A stretch of 64,000 bases of DNA from Diatrype stigma (GCA_022225965.2 JAKJXP020000006.1:372001-436000); one strand, 5' to 3'. Positions 21,338-32,584 are shown, numbered from the stretch's first letter. Notes: generated from the letters alone by a model not told the origin. A program made the numbers and translations.

Positions 21338-23470
21338 ATGGCGGCAAGAGACCTAGATGCGATTTTGCTGAACATAGACTGGTCACTGAATGACTGGCGA
21401 GACTTTGACTGGAGGGAGGTCGAACCTCAATTGCATACCTTGCGGGATGAGACGGTACATACGCTCGCCCAAGCCCATCACCGACAGAGACCCGGAGACT
21501 TGAGCCCTATCCATATGGAGCAGTTCAATAGGCTACAGCTCCACAGCGATTCTGACCCCGGAACTCCTAGCGGAAAGCCTATCTGGCAATATTTCGTGGC
21601 TGAGGAGGCTGTAGACAATGACACGACCTTTACTGACCACTACGGGGAGCCCCCGCCGGAAGCCGAGTTCGAGGGGAGGAAGGTCCGGAATATGTTCACG
21701 GCATCGGTCGTATTGGAATACGCTATCGCCGCGATGCTGGCCAGCGGAGTGAAGTATGACCCCCATCCCGCCGATAGGAGAACGTTACTAACTGATCCTA
21801 CCGACCGGCACAAGTACGACACTGGCCTGCTGAACGACATTAGAGATGATGTTGTCCGCCTCTTGAACGGAGCGGGGGTGCGGGCCATCGCGAAGCATCC
21901 AGACGAAGCCAGCAGCGCTTACCAGGCCGATGTCAGGAGGGCTACTATTGCGGAGTACGGCGTCGATCCGGTGGATCCTTCGGGTTCCCCTACGCGACCG
22001 CGCTACTCGAAAGTTACCGAGGACGAGGCCCAGAGATACTATCAAGCTACTCTATCCGGTACGCTGGAGCTACGGGCCGCCGCATACACGTGGGAAATGC
22101 TCAAAAGGCGCTGCGACTGGGTAAGGGCGGATCTGCAGAAGCGGGGGGTGTTTGACCCCCGAAGCATCCGGGACATCTCCGAGCGACACGACGCGCTGCT
22201 GAAGCTGTCCTGGTTCAAGGCCAAGCGGGATCTCTTCCACATCTACATCCCCGGAATGCAGCCGCGATACCGGGCCTGGTCGGTCGCCCAGTGGAAGCAG
22301 AAGGCCTCGAACGTGGTGCAGATCCCCTGGTACGGCATCAGCCGCAAGGACTACAACCCCCAGGTCTTCGGGACGGACGGCGCCATCCCCTTCCCCGAGG
22401 AGCACTACAGGTGGTTCTACGGCCGGATCTACAGCCCCGTGATGCCGATCGACCTGCCCAACAGCATCCGCATGCGCGACCGCTTCGAGTGGGTCTGCCG
22501 CGCCCTGCGCACCAAGTACCGCATCCACAAGGACATGGGCATGCTCGAGCTGGGCACGACGGTCAACATCGGCCACACGCTGGGCTTCACGCTGCTCGAC
22601 CTCAAGAAGATCGTCACCGCCTGGGTCCTGGTCGAGGGCACGATGGCCAAGCTGCACCGCCACCACCGCTTCCACCACGGGAACCGCGGCGGCTTCGGCG
22701 CCGCCTACGCGGGGGGCGTCAGCATCACCGACTACACGCGGCTCGGCGCCGCCTGCCACTACGCCGAGGACCCGAACGGCGCCCCCTACTTCTCCGCCGC
22801 CGGCGTCTTCCCCGCCGTCAGCCGCGGCACGTGGGACCACCTCATCCAGGACATGTGCTACTGGGTCTCACCCGCCTGGTTCTGGAACCTGGACCGCCCC
22901 GCCCAGATGTTCATCCACGCCGTCTGGGCCCACACCGACATCACGTCGCTCGCGCGCGCCCTCGAGCCCCGCTGGCCCAACACCCAGGTCAGCCTGCGGG
23001 TGCGCTGCCGCGGCGAGCGCCGCACCGGCCTCCCCACCGAGGACGACAACGGCAACGATAACAGCGGCGGTGCCGGTCCCTCCGCCGCCGCCGCCGCCGC
23101 GGGCACTGCTGCTGCTGCTGCTGCTGCTAGCGGCAGTCGCATCCCGCAGACGATCGAGTTCGCGGGCATGCAGCAGTCGATCGACGGCGTGCACATCGCC
23201 ATGTGGACGACGGTCTGCGCCGCCTACGTGCACTTCTGCACGCAGGCCGGCAACCGGGACGCCTACTTCGGCCTGTTCTCCGACTGCGACCAGCTGCTGC
23301 GGCGGCTGGGCTTGCCGGACGAGGTGATCGAGCACTTCGCCAAGGGCTTCGTGCGGGGCAACAACGAGTACTGGGAGCCTGAGGACCCCGACGACATCCA
23401 CGTCAACTGGGACGACCCGTTCTACCCCCCTTACATTCGGCCGCAGCCGGAGGGGGGACAGGGGTCGTGA
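21338..23470 (+). CDS. Amidoligase-like protein with degenerate active-site motifs
   Basis: Single exon, 710 residues, ATG in an AAG-ATG context. I place it in the amidoligase family (Pfam 'putative amidoligase', glutamine-synthetase-like fold) by the order of its motifs, which mirror the intact protein at 50840-52222. SVVLEYAIAA (124-133) stands where family members have GxExE. YGRIYSPVM (361-369) stands for the E(V/L)xSPxL strand. TTVNIGHTLGFTLLDLKKIV (407-426) stands for the HxHxx segment and helix. IEFAGMQQSIDG near 595-606 stands for EFR. The second Glu, both His of HxH and the Arg of EFR are missing, so ligase activity is unlikely; a binding or regulatory role is inferred. About 570-590 there are Ala runs from GCC/GCT repeats. 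From about 22160 onward third codon positions become almost all G/C, unlike the 5' third. Confidence 0.7.
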   Translation: MAARDLDAILLNIDWSLNDWRDFDWREVEPQLHTLRDETVHTLAQAHHRQRPGDLSPIHMEQFNRLQLHSDSDPGTPSGKPIWQYFVAEEAVDNDTTFTDHYGEPPPEAEFEGRKVRNMFTASVVLEYAIAAMLASGVKYDPHPADRRTLLTDPTDRHKYDTGLLNDIRDDVVRLLNGAGVRAIAKHPDEASSAYQADVRRATIAEYGVDPVDPSGSPTRPRYSKVTEDEAQRYYQATLSGTLELRAAAYTWEMLKRRCDWVRADLQKRGVFDPRSIRDISERHDALLKLSWFKAKRDLFHIYIPGMQPRYRAWSVAQWKQKASNVVQIPWYGISRKDYNPQVFGTDGAIPFPEEHYRWFYGRIYSPVMPIDLPNSIRMRDRFEWVCRALRTKYRIHKDMGMLELGTTVNIGHTLGFTLLDLKKIVTAWVLVEGTMAKLHRHHRFHHGNRGGFGAAYAGGVSITDYTRLGAACHYAEDPNGAPYFSAAGVFPAVSRGTWDHLIQDMCYWVSPAWFWNLDRPAQMFIHAVWAHTDITSLARALEPRWPNTQVSLRVRCRGERRTGLPTEDDNGNDNSGGAGPSAAAAAAGTAAAAAAASGSRIPQTIEFAGMQQSIDGVHIAMWTTVCAAYVHFCTQAGNRDAYFGLFSDCDQLLRRLGLPDEVIEHFAKGFVRGNNEYWEPEDPDDIHVNWDDPFYPPYIRPQPEGGQGS

Positions 23471-23811
23471 GGAGGGAGGTGAGTTCGAAACTTTCGGGAG
23501 ACGTGTGTACTAATGATGGCATTGTATAGGTGGTTGTTTATGAGATAGACGATATAACTTTGGATCTTTTTATGCTTGTAAGTAATCGCGGTAAGTATTG
23601 AACCTAGTGGATACATTGACTGCTTTCATTGACAGTTCTCATCAAAACCTGAGTCCGTTTCGTATCGATACATAATGCATAGTGAAAAGGTAAGTCCCAA
23701 CCGACATTTCATGGCCATCCTGAAGTAGTGAAGTAGGTATGTCCAGGGTAAGGGGGGTTGCATAAGTTCTCCAATGAACTTGGAAGTGGCTCGTAGGTAT
23801 ATTCCAGGCGT
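23471..23811. other. Short convergent intergenic region
   Basis: 3' flanks of the amidoligase-like gene and the MFS carrier gene; no feature recognised. Confidence 0.4.
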
Positions 23812-25397
23812 TCAGAGCAGACCAATATGCTTCCAGACAAAACTGCTGCCGGACAGAACTGTAGTTATCCCAGTATATACGATCAAAGGCCCATACCCAC
23901 TGCCGTAACCCCCATCAGCTTGACCTTGCCAGGCCATGCCTCTTATAAGAGACTCACTCAAGGGACCCGATACCACATTTCCCAGCCCCCGCCCCGCACA
24001 GAGAAAGGCAAAGACCATTATTGGATCATGATAGCGTTGGTCTCCGGCTTCGCCGCCTCGCCTCGCGATGTCCCGCATGATACCTGGCCATATCGAACTC
24101 CAGCACCCGGCGAACAGACCATACAGGACACAAAACGTATAGAGCGTCCCCAGCGACGAGGAGAGCCCCCAGACAAGAAGGGTGCTGGTGCCGGCCCCGA
24201 CTGCGGAGATGATGATGCACGTCGTCGTTTGCAGCTTGTCTGTCATCGATCCCATCATGACAGAGCCGACCATCGTCGACAAGTTCGCCAGTAGTAAGGT
24301 CAGCGCAGATAGGAACGTCGAAGTGCCAAACGTAGTCCGGGCATACGACGGCAGGTAGATCACCGGCAAGAAGTACCCGGTGGCCTGGATGACGTTGGCG
24401 GCCTGGTGGAGCAGAAAGCCCCGCGAGGTGATGAAGCGGACGTTGAACGGCCGGAAGTTGGTCGTCGCCGAGGGGGGCAGCCTGGGCTTGATGAAGAGGG
24501 AGACGGGGACCGCCAGAACAGCCACCATGCCGGCCCAGATCCGCAGGGTCGTCGGGAACCCGTAGGAGGTCAGGAGAACCTCGAATAGCAGGGGTAGGAC
24601 AACACCGCCGAAGCCGGCGGCGCTCCACACAATACCGAAGGCCATGCCTTTTCGCTGGACGAACCACTCGTCAATGTAGAGCACGCAAGGGCAGTAAGCA
24701 AAGCAGCCGCTGATGGCGAACAGAACCCCCTGGGTGAGGATGAGCTGGGTGACTGTCGTGCATAGAGAGCCCAGGACCATCGTGACGGATGCCGCGAGAA
24801 GCCCTGCCAGCGTGAACCAGCGGGCCCGGTGGGGGTAGAGGCGGCACAAGGTCAAAACGATAGGGGTTCCCATGTACATGACTCCCTGCAACGTCGCATG
24901 TTCAGATGCTGAAACGGGATTGAGCGTGGACGGGATGTTTTACCAAGGTTGATGTGCCAATAACCGCAATGTTACCAGCTCCCAAGAAGGGATCATAGCT
25001 GCTGTAGTAGTCTTGGAAGATACCGAATGAATAGGCGAAACCTGGTGAGTATTGCTAGTCAGAATCGCACGTCTCGCCATGGCACATTAGGTCTCAGACC
25101 ACTGACCCCACTGCGATGATGTTGTCAGCGAGTGAATAAGTCATCAGCTTCGAATCTATCATAGAGGTTCGTTCCCGTAGGAAATAAGTATGGGTTACTC
25201 ACGACCAAAGCCTCCACCATCCAGCAAGCGGCTAGAAACAGCCACGCACTTTTACCCCTGTCAACCGGCGGTAAGGAGAAGTCTTGTCCCGAGACCGCGT
25301 CGAGGCCGTTGTGCCGACCTTCGGGCTGCTCGGCTGCCTCATTTGAAGAGTCGACGTTGATATTGTCTAGTTCGACGGCCGTTCTAACCGTTGTCAT
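23812..25397 (-). CDS. MFS monocarboxylate-type transporter with a 4-nt exon
   Basis: Twelve-helix plasma-membrane carrier of the monocarboxylate porter type (MFS). Exons: 25397-25203, 25110-25107, 25041-24944 and 24885-23812, total 456 residues. The 4-base exon TGGG is inferred: direct joining of its neighbours breaks the frame, while including it yields WMVEALVWGF then AYSFGIFQDYY, the expected first helix. Later markers are MGTPIVLTLCRLYPHRARW, a cytoplasmic loop with KPRLPPS and a second helix bundle ending FVWKHIGLL. The ATG at 25397 follows a short open stretch without earlier ATG. A long acidic cytosolic tail of about 45 residues precedes helix 1. Substrate unknown; a short carboxylate is likely by family. 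Its neighbour group includes a nitrilase, which makes carboxylic acids, but a link is only a guess. Confidence 0.85.
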
Positions 25398-26337
25398 TGT
25401 CTGCTTGAAAATGGGCACCTAGGTATAGAAGCGGGAAATGGTATCAAGCAATGTCGAGGAACTCGGAAGGTTTACCAAGACTCAGGGATGATATTGATGC
25501 ATCTGTGTTTTAGAAGGAGTTCGGGTCTTGCTCAGACTCTCTCTATGAGGTCTCGTCTTCCGTACCCCTCCCTCCCCTATATTATATATACACGACGTAG
25601 ACATCGAGGTGCCCACTTTTGCTGTATTCCACGCCCTGTACCTTTCCGGTGCCGGAATATGGAGTTGACATATGCCGCCCTTTGGTTTTCACGATGCATG
25701 ATTCAGACACGTTTGTTGTGAACGGAGTTGTACAGTGATGAACCTAGAGTCTGCATACGCCACTCAAGGCCTAACTATGCCCTTATAAGTGCACACGAAA
25801 CCGGGGTGTTATTTGGTACGTATCGCAGTCTCATTACATAACAACTCCAAGAGATTATGATATTGGAATAGGTATGGGATCATTACTGTAATTCCATATA
25901 CCTTCAAGGTAACAATACACTGTGCTTATTAGTGCCCAAGAATAGTAGCAAGACAAGATGTTATCGGAAAAGATCTTCAATTCTTAGGTTTGCTGTTTGA
26001 AAAAGGGGGTGAAGAAAGGGGCCCAGTGGTTTTAGAAAGACAGCGGTAGCAAATCCTATCTATATATGTAAGAAAAGACTTATGAACGAATGATCAACTT
26101 CTTGTCTGCGGACCAACCGCATCGGGATCAGATATGGTTGATAATAATACTGGTATGTTTATGAGTACTCATGTTTATTCGTGACGTTGACCTCGCCCCT
26201 GGTTATGCTTGATCCTCAAAGCGAAATCTCTCCATCAACAACAGTTCTTTTCTCTTCATAGTGTCCTCGTGTTACCTAGACGATGTAGAACGTAGTCCTT
26301 TTCCATGCCTGTTGGGTACCTCAGCCATGGTACTTGG
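25398..26337. other. Intergenic region
   Basis: Upstream of the MFS gene and downstream of the 2EXR gene, both on the minus strand. No gene recognised. Confidence 0.4.
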
Positions 26338-27117
26338 TTACACTGCCTGACTGTCAGGCAATGAACGGCATCCCACATGACGCTCACGTCCCCATGTCCA
26401 TACACCGATCACAACCTTCTTCACCTCACTCCTATTTCCTTCCCCCTCGCCATAACTCCTGAGAATATCATTCAAACTCAGCTGGAACAAGTCGTACCGC
26501 CGTCTCGAACAAGTTTCCGGCCACAGATGAGTACACTTCTTGAGGCCATTGAATTCAGGTGTGATTTCATGGAAAGAATCATATTCGTCGAATTCTACGT
26601 CGCACAAGGAGTCAAGCTCGTGTCCACGAGCCTTGAGTTGATGGTAGCAGATGTCCCGGATCTCCATTGCGTTGCGGACCTCGCCGCAAACATCAATACC
26701 AAGTGCCTGAGTGCGGCACCGCCTTTCCGTGAGATCGTCCTCGCGGTGGTATGCTTCGTCTCCATACTGCCAGACCCCTACGATCTCGCTCAGCAAGAAA
26801 GTATCGTATCTAGGGCTAATGTATACAGTGCCTGCTTCTTCGCACCCCGCCGGGGACCGCGTACAGGAGATGTCGGGATGAACCTCTGACAGACGGTATA
26901 CTGAGAGAGCAACGGTGTAATACTTGCCCCGCGCAAACTTCCGACTTTCTCTGTTGACAGACATGAGAGGACATTGTAGGTGTATAGTCGGTCTGACACC
27001 AAGTCTACCGTCCAAGATGACCAAACGGCGCTCTTCAACTTCGTGTTTCAGGAATGCTTCCCAGACCCTTAGGCGCAACCCGGTAGCTAAGCGCCCGAAG
27101 CCATGGAAAGTCCCCAT
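26338..27117 (-). CDS. 2EXR-domain protein
   Basis: Single exon of 259 residues from the ATG at 27117. The N-terminal 70 residues follow the fungal 2EXR pattern: F-H-x-F-x-x-L then LRLRVWEA (usually LPxELRxxIW), and MSVNRESRKFARGKY, where members have 'CRESR'. The first motif is degenerate (GRLATGLRLRVW). 2EXR proteins are a large, expanded fungal family of unknown molecular function, common in accessory regions. The C-terminal two thirds are unfamiliar. No signal peptide or membrane segment. Confidence 0.75.
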   Translation of the reverse strand: MGTFHGFGRLATGLRLRVWEAFLKHEVEERRLVILDGRLGVRPTIHLQCPLMSVNRESRKFARGKYYTVALSVYRLSEVHPDISCTRSPAGCEEAGTVYISPRYDTFLLSEIVGVWQYGDEAYHREDDLTERRCRTQALGIDVCGEVRNAMEIRDICYHQLKARGHELDSLCDVEFDEYDSFHEITPEFNGLKKCTHLWPETCSRRRYDLFQLSLNDILRSYGEGEGNRSEVKKVVIGVWTWGRERHVGCRSLPDSQAV

Positions 27118-27550
27118 GACTAGGCCTTGGGCTCTCAAGAGGTAGAGAACTCGGTTGATGATGGTAGCAGTTGTGAGTTATGTGAAGTGAAGTTTTGCGT
27201 ATGTGTTCGTCGAGGTTGTTATGTTGGTCACAGACTCCAAGGTAAGTTGAGGAGTAGGATGAGCTGAAAAAAGAAAACGCAACCTGTGGAGGCGCAGACT
27301 ATTTTATATGAAGTCTAATAGGGGTAGCCTTAGGCGACGAACGTTCTGGCTCCTGAGAGGATATTACCACAATACTTGTTTGAGGACAAAGATGACCTAT
27401 GTTTTAAATAAGTACCTACTAGGCAAACATGATGAATCAATGTGTATTCCTCAAGAAAAGTTAAGTGCAAATAAAGAGTGGACGTATTTCCCACCACCCA
27501 CTGATTACACCGAAAGAACGTTCCCTCCCTACTGAAGCGATAAGTAACAC
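27118..27550. other. Short intergenic region
   Basis: Promoter side of the 2EXR gene and 3' flank of the nitrilase gene; nothing else seen. Confidence 0.4.
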
Positions 27551-28984
27551 CTACACTTCCTTAGCGATAGAGTCTGACTCTGCGTCGACAGACCCCTTCC
27601 CGCTCCCCTTGCCACGAAAGTCAGATGACTGGTCCAACGGGCGATCGAGCCCAAGGCGCTGAAAAGTGCTGTATGATGCGATGCCACCCTCCGGGCTGAC
27701 CTCCGTCACGAGCTCCTTGCGGCGCGTGTCGACGAGGAGGCGGATGAGATCGGGGCGCATGTAATGGCCCCCGAAGTCCGTCAAAGCCTTCGTCAAGTGC
27801 GGCTCGTCGAGGTCGATGTCGACGAGGAGAAGGCCGTCGAAGTCCTTGTCGGGCTTGGCGGCGACGCTGCCGTCGGGCCTGTAGATGCGAGCGTGGCCGT
27901 TGTACGTCGTCGGGTCCGTCTCCGGCTCCACGCCCTCGGGCGTGTTCTTCCGGAGCCCCTCGGCCGACAGCCGCTGGAACGGGGCGAGCACCCAGGTGGC
28001 CGTCTCGATGGCGTAGGCGGGCGTGATGAGGTCCGACCACTGCTGCGCGTAGTTCATGGCCGGGTCCGGGTCGACGCGCCGCTCCAGGCCCATGGCCGCC
28101 GGCCAGGCCGCCACGTGGACCTGCTCGCCGAGGGAGGCGTTGAGCGCCTTCAGGAACGGGTTCATGTTCTCCCAGCAGTTGAGCTGGCCGAGGCGGCCGA
28201 TCGCCGTCTCGGTCACGGACAGGAACGTGTCCCCGGCCCCGTCGCCGTACACGAGCTTCTCCACGTGGCTGGGCTTGATCTTGCGCCGCTGGTTGATCAC
28301 GGCGCCGCTGGGGTCGATCAGCACCTGCGCCAGGTACAGCGTCGCGTGGTCGACCTCGGAGAACCCGAGCGAGACGTAGATCTGGTTGTCGCGCGCGGCG
28401 CGCCGGATCCGGCGCATCTCCTCGGAGTCCACCGCGAGAGAGTTCTCGCGGTACTTCTTCAGCATGGGGAGGCTCTGCAGGTAGGTGACTTTCCTGTAGC
28501 ATCTAGAATCAGTAGTCTGGCTTTCCGAATAGTTCAGCGAAGCGTGGGAAGTTGCCCAGACATCCTTTGTTCCATTGCATTCCCCCTCTGGTGACTTCGA
28601 CTCCTGCCCCTAGCTAGGGAAGTGGGAAAGCTGCCTACCACATCCAATATGGATATCCGGGGATCCCTTTGTGATATTTAGTGTCAATGGCATTCAACAA
28701 CTGTGGCCCCTTTCACTGACCTGAGGCAACTTACAAACTTCGGGGAAAGCGATTAGCTTACAGCCGGCTTTCCCGGCTTCATTGATGAAATTGATGGTTT
28801 TCTGCACTCCAGCTTCAAGATCAAACCACTGACTCGGTTAGCAAGTGCCTGGTTTCATGTATAAGGGGGGTTCCCCTATTACCCCTGGCTCAGAAGTGAC
28901 CTTTTATTTACAAAGGATTAGCATAGTTCCTCTAGTCTGGGGAGGCACTCTTACTGCTGCAGCCTTATATTTGGTGATTGGCAT
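27551..28984 (-). CDS. Nitrilase, five exons including an 18-nt exon
   Basis: Hydrolyses nitriles to carboxylic acids and ammonia; fungal relatives include cyanide hydratases. Exons: 28984-28955, 28900-28883, 28828-28735, 28666-28639 and 28493-27551; the phases close on 370 residues, the size of fungal nitrilases. Joined, the start reads [10 protein letters not shown] + VTSEPG + [10 protein letters not shown]. The catalytic triad is complete: Glu46 in IAFPEVW, Lys128 in RRKIKP, Cys163 in QLNCWEN, followed by [10 protein letters not shown]. The LNCWEN segment and the C-terminal region leave nitrilase versus cyanide hydratase open; I favour aliphatic nitrilase. No targeting signal, so cytosolic. 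Exon 2 encodes only six residues. The last exon is strikingly GC-rich at third positions. Confidence 0.92.
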
Positions 28985-29871
28985 GTTGACGGCTTTGCTG
29001 GGAGAGGTTGTGTTCAATGATGAGTTGCGTGTGAGTCCTGAATGTCATAGAAGGATACTTCATTAGAGACAACATGAATTTTCTTTCGTCCACCTTCCGT
29101 CTTTAAGTACTTTCGTCTTTAACTATATACTGTGCTTATGGCCGTACTGATTCGCAATCGGCTTTTGATCAACTGACTCCCCCCTGCAATATGTTATATC
29201 TTGATAAAACCCCATTGTATCACGATACGATTCCTCACATGGGATATGCATTGATTCTACGACTGATGAGTGGCGAGAACCATGGTGACAAGCCTCCATC
29301 CCAAGAAAAGACCGAACAGATCTTATATCTCATATCCCGCAAGATCTACCAGTAAAGCTAACAGATCTTGTAGGGGTAGTCGAATCTTACTTCCAAGTTG
29401 AGTGTACCTGTGAGTATCTTGGGCCTTCAGCGTCAAAAACCGAGACTAGATAACTATACGGGATTTGAATCTTGTCCGAGTGCTAGATCCCGATACCCCA
29501 CTGATGGTATTGCTCGGGATGTAACGCCCCCTTAGATCACCGGCCAGTCAATATGCTGCGATACAAGGGTCTTGGGGAATTGTGGGCCACGGCTGCTGCA
29601 CTGCACGGCAGTCACCGGCCGGACCGGAGCGTAACCGATTATGTTGTCCACGGGTCTTGAGGTCGAGCTAGACCACAGATGGTGTTGTTGGTCATATCAT
29701 ATGAAGACTGAGACAATAGGGTGACAGTACTCTCTAACTTCTTGAACCTAGACTCCATGAGATAAGGGTATCAACATCTTTAGGTACCAAAGTCATCATT
29801 CTACTCTTGATCCAGTCATGCCGGAGAATGACAGAAAATGAAATAACACATGATCACTCATATTGACCCAA
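28985..29871. other. Intergenic region
   Basis: Promoter of the nitrilase gene and 3' flank of the peptidase gene. No coding or RNA feature recognised. Confidence 0.4.
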
Positions 29872-31807
29872 TCACTTTACAGTATATCTCTCCTTCTGCA
29901 CTAGTACATCATCACTATCAACCCTGACCTGCTCCGTCCAGAACCTGACCTCGACCCCGAACTCGGTGATGTTTGGCTTAATGAGCGCACTAGTGCTGTT
30001 CGTCCACTCGTCCAGAACCGTCTGGTTATCGGCGCCGTACCAGAGGATAGAATAAGCTTCCTTGTGCGGGTTCGGGATTTTCCTGAACTCCGCAAGGGGA
30101 AGGAGGTCGAGAGTGACGTTCGTCGAGCCGTCCGGCTGGGCAGACTGCGTGACGTTGTCGATAAGGGTGAGCGGGCTGAGGAGGTGTAGCCACAGGCCTT
30201 CAACACAAGCGTAGCAGAAGTCCACGGAGTAGATGCTGCGCATCAGGCAGGCATCATTCGTAGGGCGGTAGGTGGTCACGTTCTTGTCAGAGAATCTGGA
30301 AGAAAAGCCATCAGATATTAGTGTCGTCCGGGAACCTGGGTGATTAGCATGTGCTTGAAAACGGCTCTAGGCACTTACGTGGGATATAGGCCATGGTATA
30401 GTGGCTCAAAATTGAACCTATGCGGAAGCCAGCATGAGAAACGTTGAACCTTAGGCAGGGGGTGGCAACAAACTCACTCGTCCCCGTACTCCAGCACTTC
30501 GAGGTTACAAAGCTGCGCACTTCCTTCTATCTCCTTATTCAACAACGTGAACGACACCTCGTGCTCTCCCGGAGTCAGCGCCTCATCCCTCTTCATATTA
30601 TAGATATACCGATCTATTCCATAGAGAGGGTTCACTTCCCAACCCACGTCTTTCCCATCGACCTCCACCCGCATGTCGCTGCTGGCATTCATGCCACTCA
30701 CGCTAAACTGCAGTAGGTGGGTGTCGTAGATGCCGGCCGAGGTAAATTTCTGGCTCCAGCTCTGTGACGTGTTTAGCAATGTCCACGGATACGCTTGTAT
30801 AGGCATGTTAGACCGCTCAATCTTAGGCTCCGCGGATGGATCAGTGTACCATTGCGTCCATGGAACCGAGCTAGTCGTATTGGCCGCGTTGACGCCCTCG
30901 TAGACCTCACCACCGTCATATTCTTCACCAACGCCGATGATGGAGTGGCCTAGCTCATGGCGAAGGATTGCGGGCCCATTGCCACGAGAGGCAGTTATGA
31001 CACTACGAGCCTTAGTAAGGTCTAGAGGCGAGGGAGACTGTGTGGCCTACGTGAAAGTACCCCCCAGTCCTCCGTATAATGGATCGTTCCCAAGGAGAAT
31101 GGGAAAGTCACAAGCATCAGTCGACTGGCAGGCGGCACGTGCCACCTCGGGCTTGTCATAGTATACACCTCGCAGCTCCGTGCCATCACGGTAAAGCCCA
31201 TAAACGGTGCTATTACCATACATCGTAAGTACCCGAGCAAGCATTCAAAGCATGCACATCATGAAGACTTACTCTAATGGTTTCCCACCAGTACCGACGC
31301 CGCTCTTCCAAGAAGTCAGCAGGAAGAAACATGATACTGCGTATCATATCGAAGGCTGAATCCACGTACATCGACACTGGGCGAAAACCCAGCCCAGTAG
31401 TTCATTATAGGGAGCACGTCGACAAAAGTCTGTCCATCCGTGATATTCTTTGCGAGGAACAGGGCATCGTCGAAGAACTTGTCTTTCTCACCCTCGGTGT
31501 CTACCCGCGTCCAGCATCGTCAGGTCAGCCAAGGGCGCACTTGCCCAACCCCAACGACAGATCAACACATTGTACACGTACATCCATCGCCAAAGAATAT
31601 AAGGTCGATGCGGTTGCTCGACGGCCCGTTCACGATGAGGGGCTTGATCTCCAGAGGGGGCGCGGCCACGTCCTGCCTCACCTGCAGATACGGAACGCCG
31701 TCGACCTCATGGTTGGCGAATTGCCCCTTCCACTGGTGCTCGCAGAACTGGCCCAGAGCGACACGGGCGGCCACGGCGTGAACGAAGAAGCTCTTGAGGG
31801 TGCTCAT
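29872..31807 (-). CDS. Secreted zinc peptidase of family M64, seven exons
   Basis: Fungal member of the IgA-peptidase (M64) group, a metallopeptidase outside the cell. Exons: 31807-31582, 31500-31370, 31304-31273, 31209-31051, 31002-30478, 30417-30379 and 30295-29872; all phases agree and give 511 residues. The intron between exons 4 and 5 has a TTACTAAG branch-point-like site. A signal-like segment (FFVHAVAARVALGQ) begins the protein. Family landmarks in order: NRIDLIFFGDGYTEGEK, GLYRDGTELRGVYYDKPEVA, CDFPILLGNDPLYGGLGG and the zinc motif HELGHSIIGVGEEYDGG (HELGH at 198-202). The C-terminal half forms a beta-rich region with FNFEPLYHGLYP and N-glycosylation sites. An upstream frame extension to 31909 exists, but the ATG at 31807 places the signal peptide correctly. 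It fits extracellular protein degradation; the native substrate is not visible. Confidence 0.9.
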
Positions 31808-32584
31808 GATGGAGGTGCCGGTGAGTGAAGGAAAGACAAGGAAGGCATGGCTCGCCGCCAGTGTTTCCTTATAAGACGATCTACCACTACATATCCAAAT
31901 GTTCCCCACGACAACGGTCGACGTAGACGGCCCGCGATCTACATTATGACTACCGGCGTATACACCTTCCGGAAGCGGGCTAAACTTGATGTTGCAATGA
32001 ACCCCTATCAGTCATTTCATACCTACCTACATGGGCATGGTGCCCGTTATCGCCAAGTCTCGTATCCGCCAAGAGTCTAAGACTATAACAAACCATGTCA
32101 ACCATGTGTCAATCGATTAAATCATTGTTCCACGACTCATGTACGCTCGCTCGTGATAAGTAGCCTACCGTGATGCATCTGGTCTAGCCCCAATCTGGAT
32201 AGTTCTTCTCGTATCGTTAACGATAGGCATTTGCCATCTCTAGGGAGGGGGCCTCATAGTTTCATCTAACACTTCTACATTTTATTAAGCCATAGCCACC
32301 TTTCCCCAACCAATTGGAGCCCAAGAAATTACCCCAGACTTTCGCATTCGCGACATACGATTCCTGGGCAGATTCCGTAATACAGTATTTGCTTCGCCCG
32401 ATTAAAACAAGCAGCAAAAAGCAATTCCCTTGTAAGTCTCCGCAAAGCGCGGAGCCAGTGTTAGCTGGTAGCTTCACAGAGCAACACCCAAGAGCAGGAA
32501 AAAATTAGTAGTTCAGAAGAATACCCAACATCAGATCGTAACTTAAAGGTAGACGTACAGTGATATCTGCATTGGACGAACGAA
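31808..32584. other. Intergenic region
   Basis: Promoter of the peptidase gene and 3' flank of the P450 gene. Nothing else supported. Confidence 0.4.

Noticed and set aside
22070..22840. Long minus-strand and second plus-strand frames inside the amidoligase-like gene
   Set aside because: They arise from the high-GC third positions of the real gene; residue content is Arg/Ala/Gly-biased with no motif. Same reasoning for shadows in the nitrilase, acyltransferase, malate synthase and fumarase genes.
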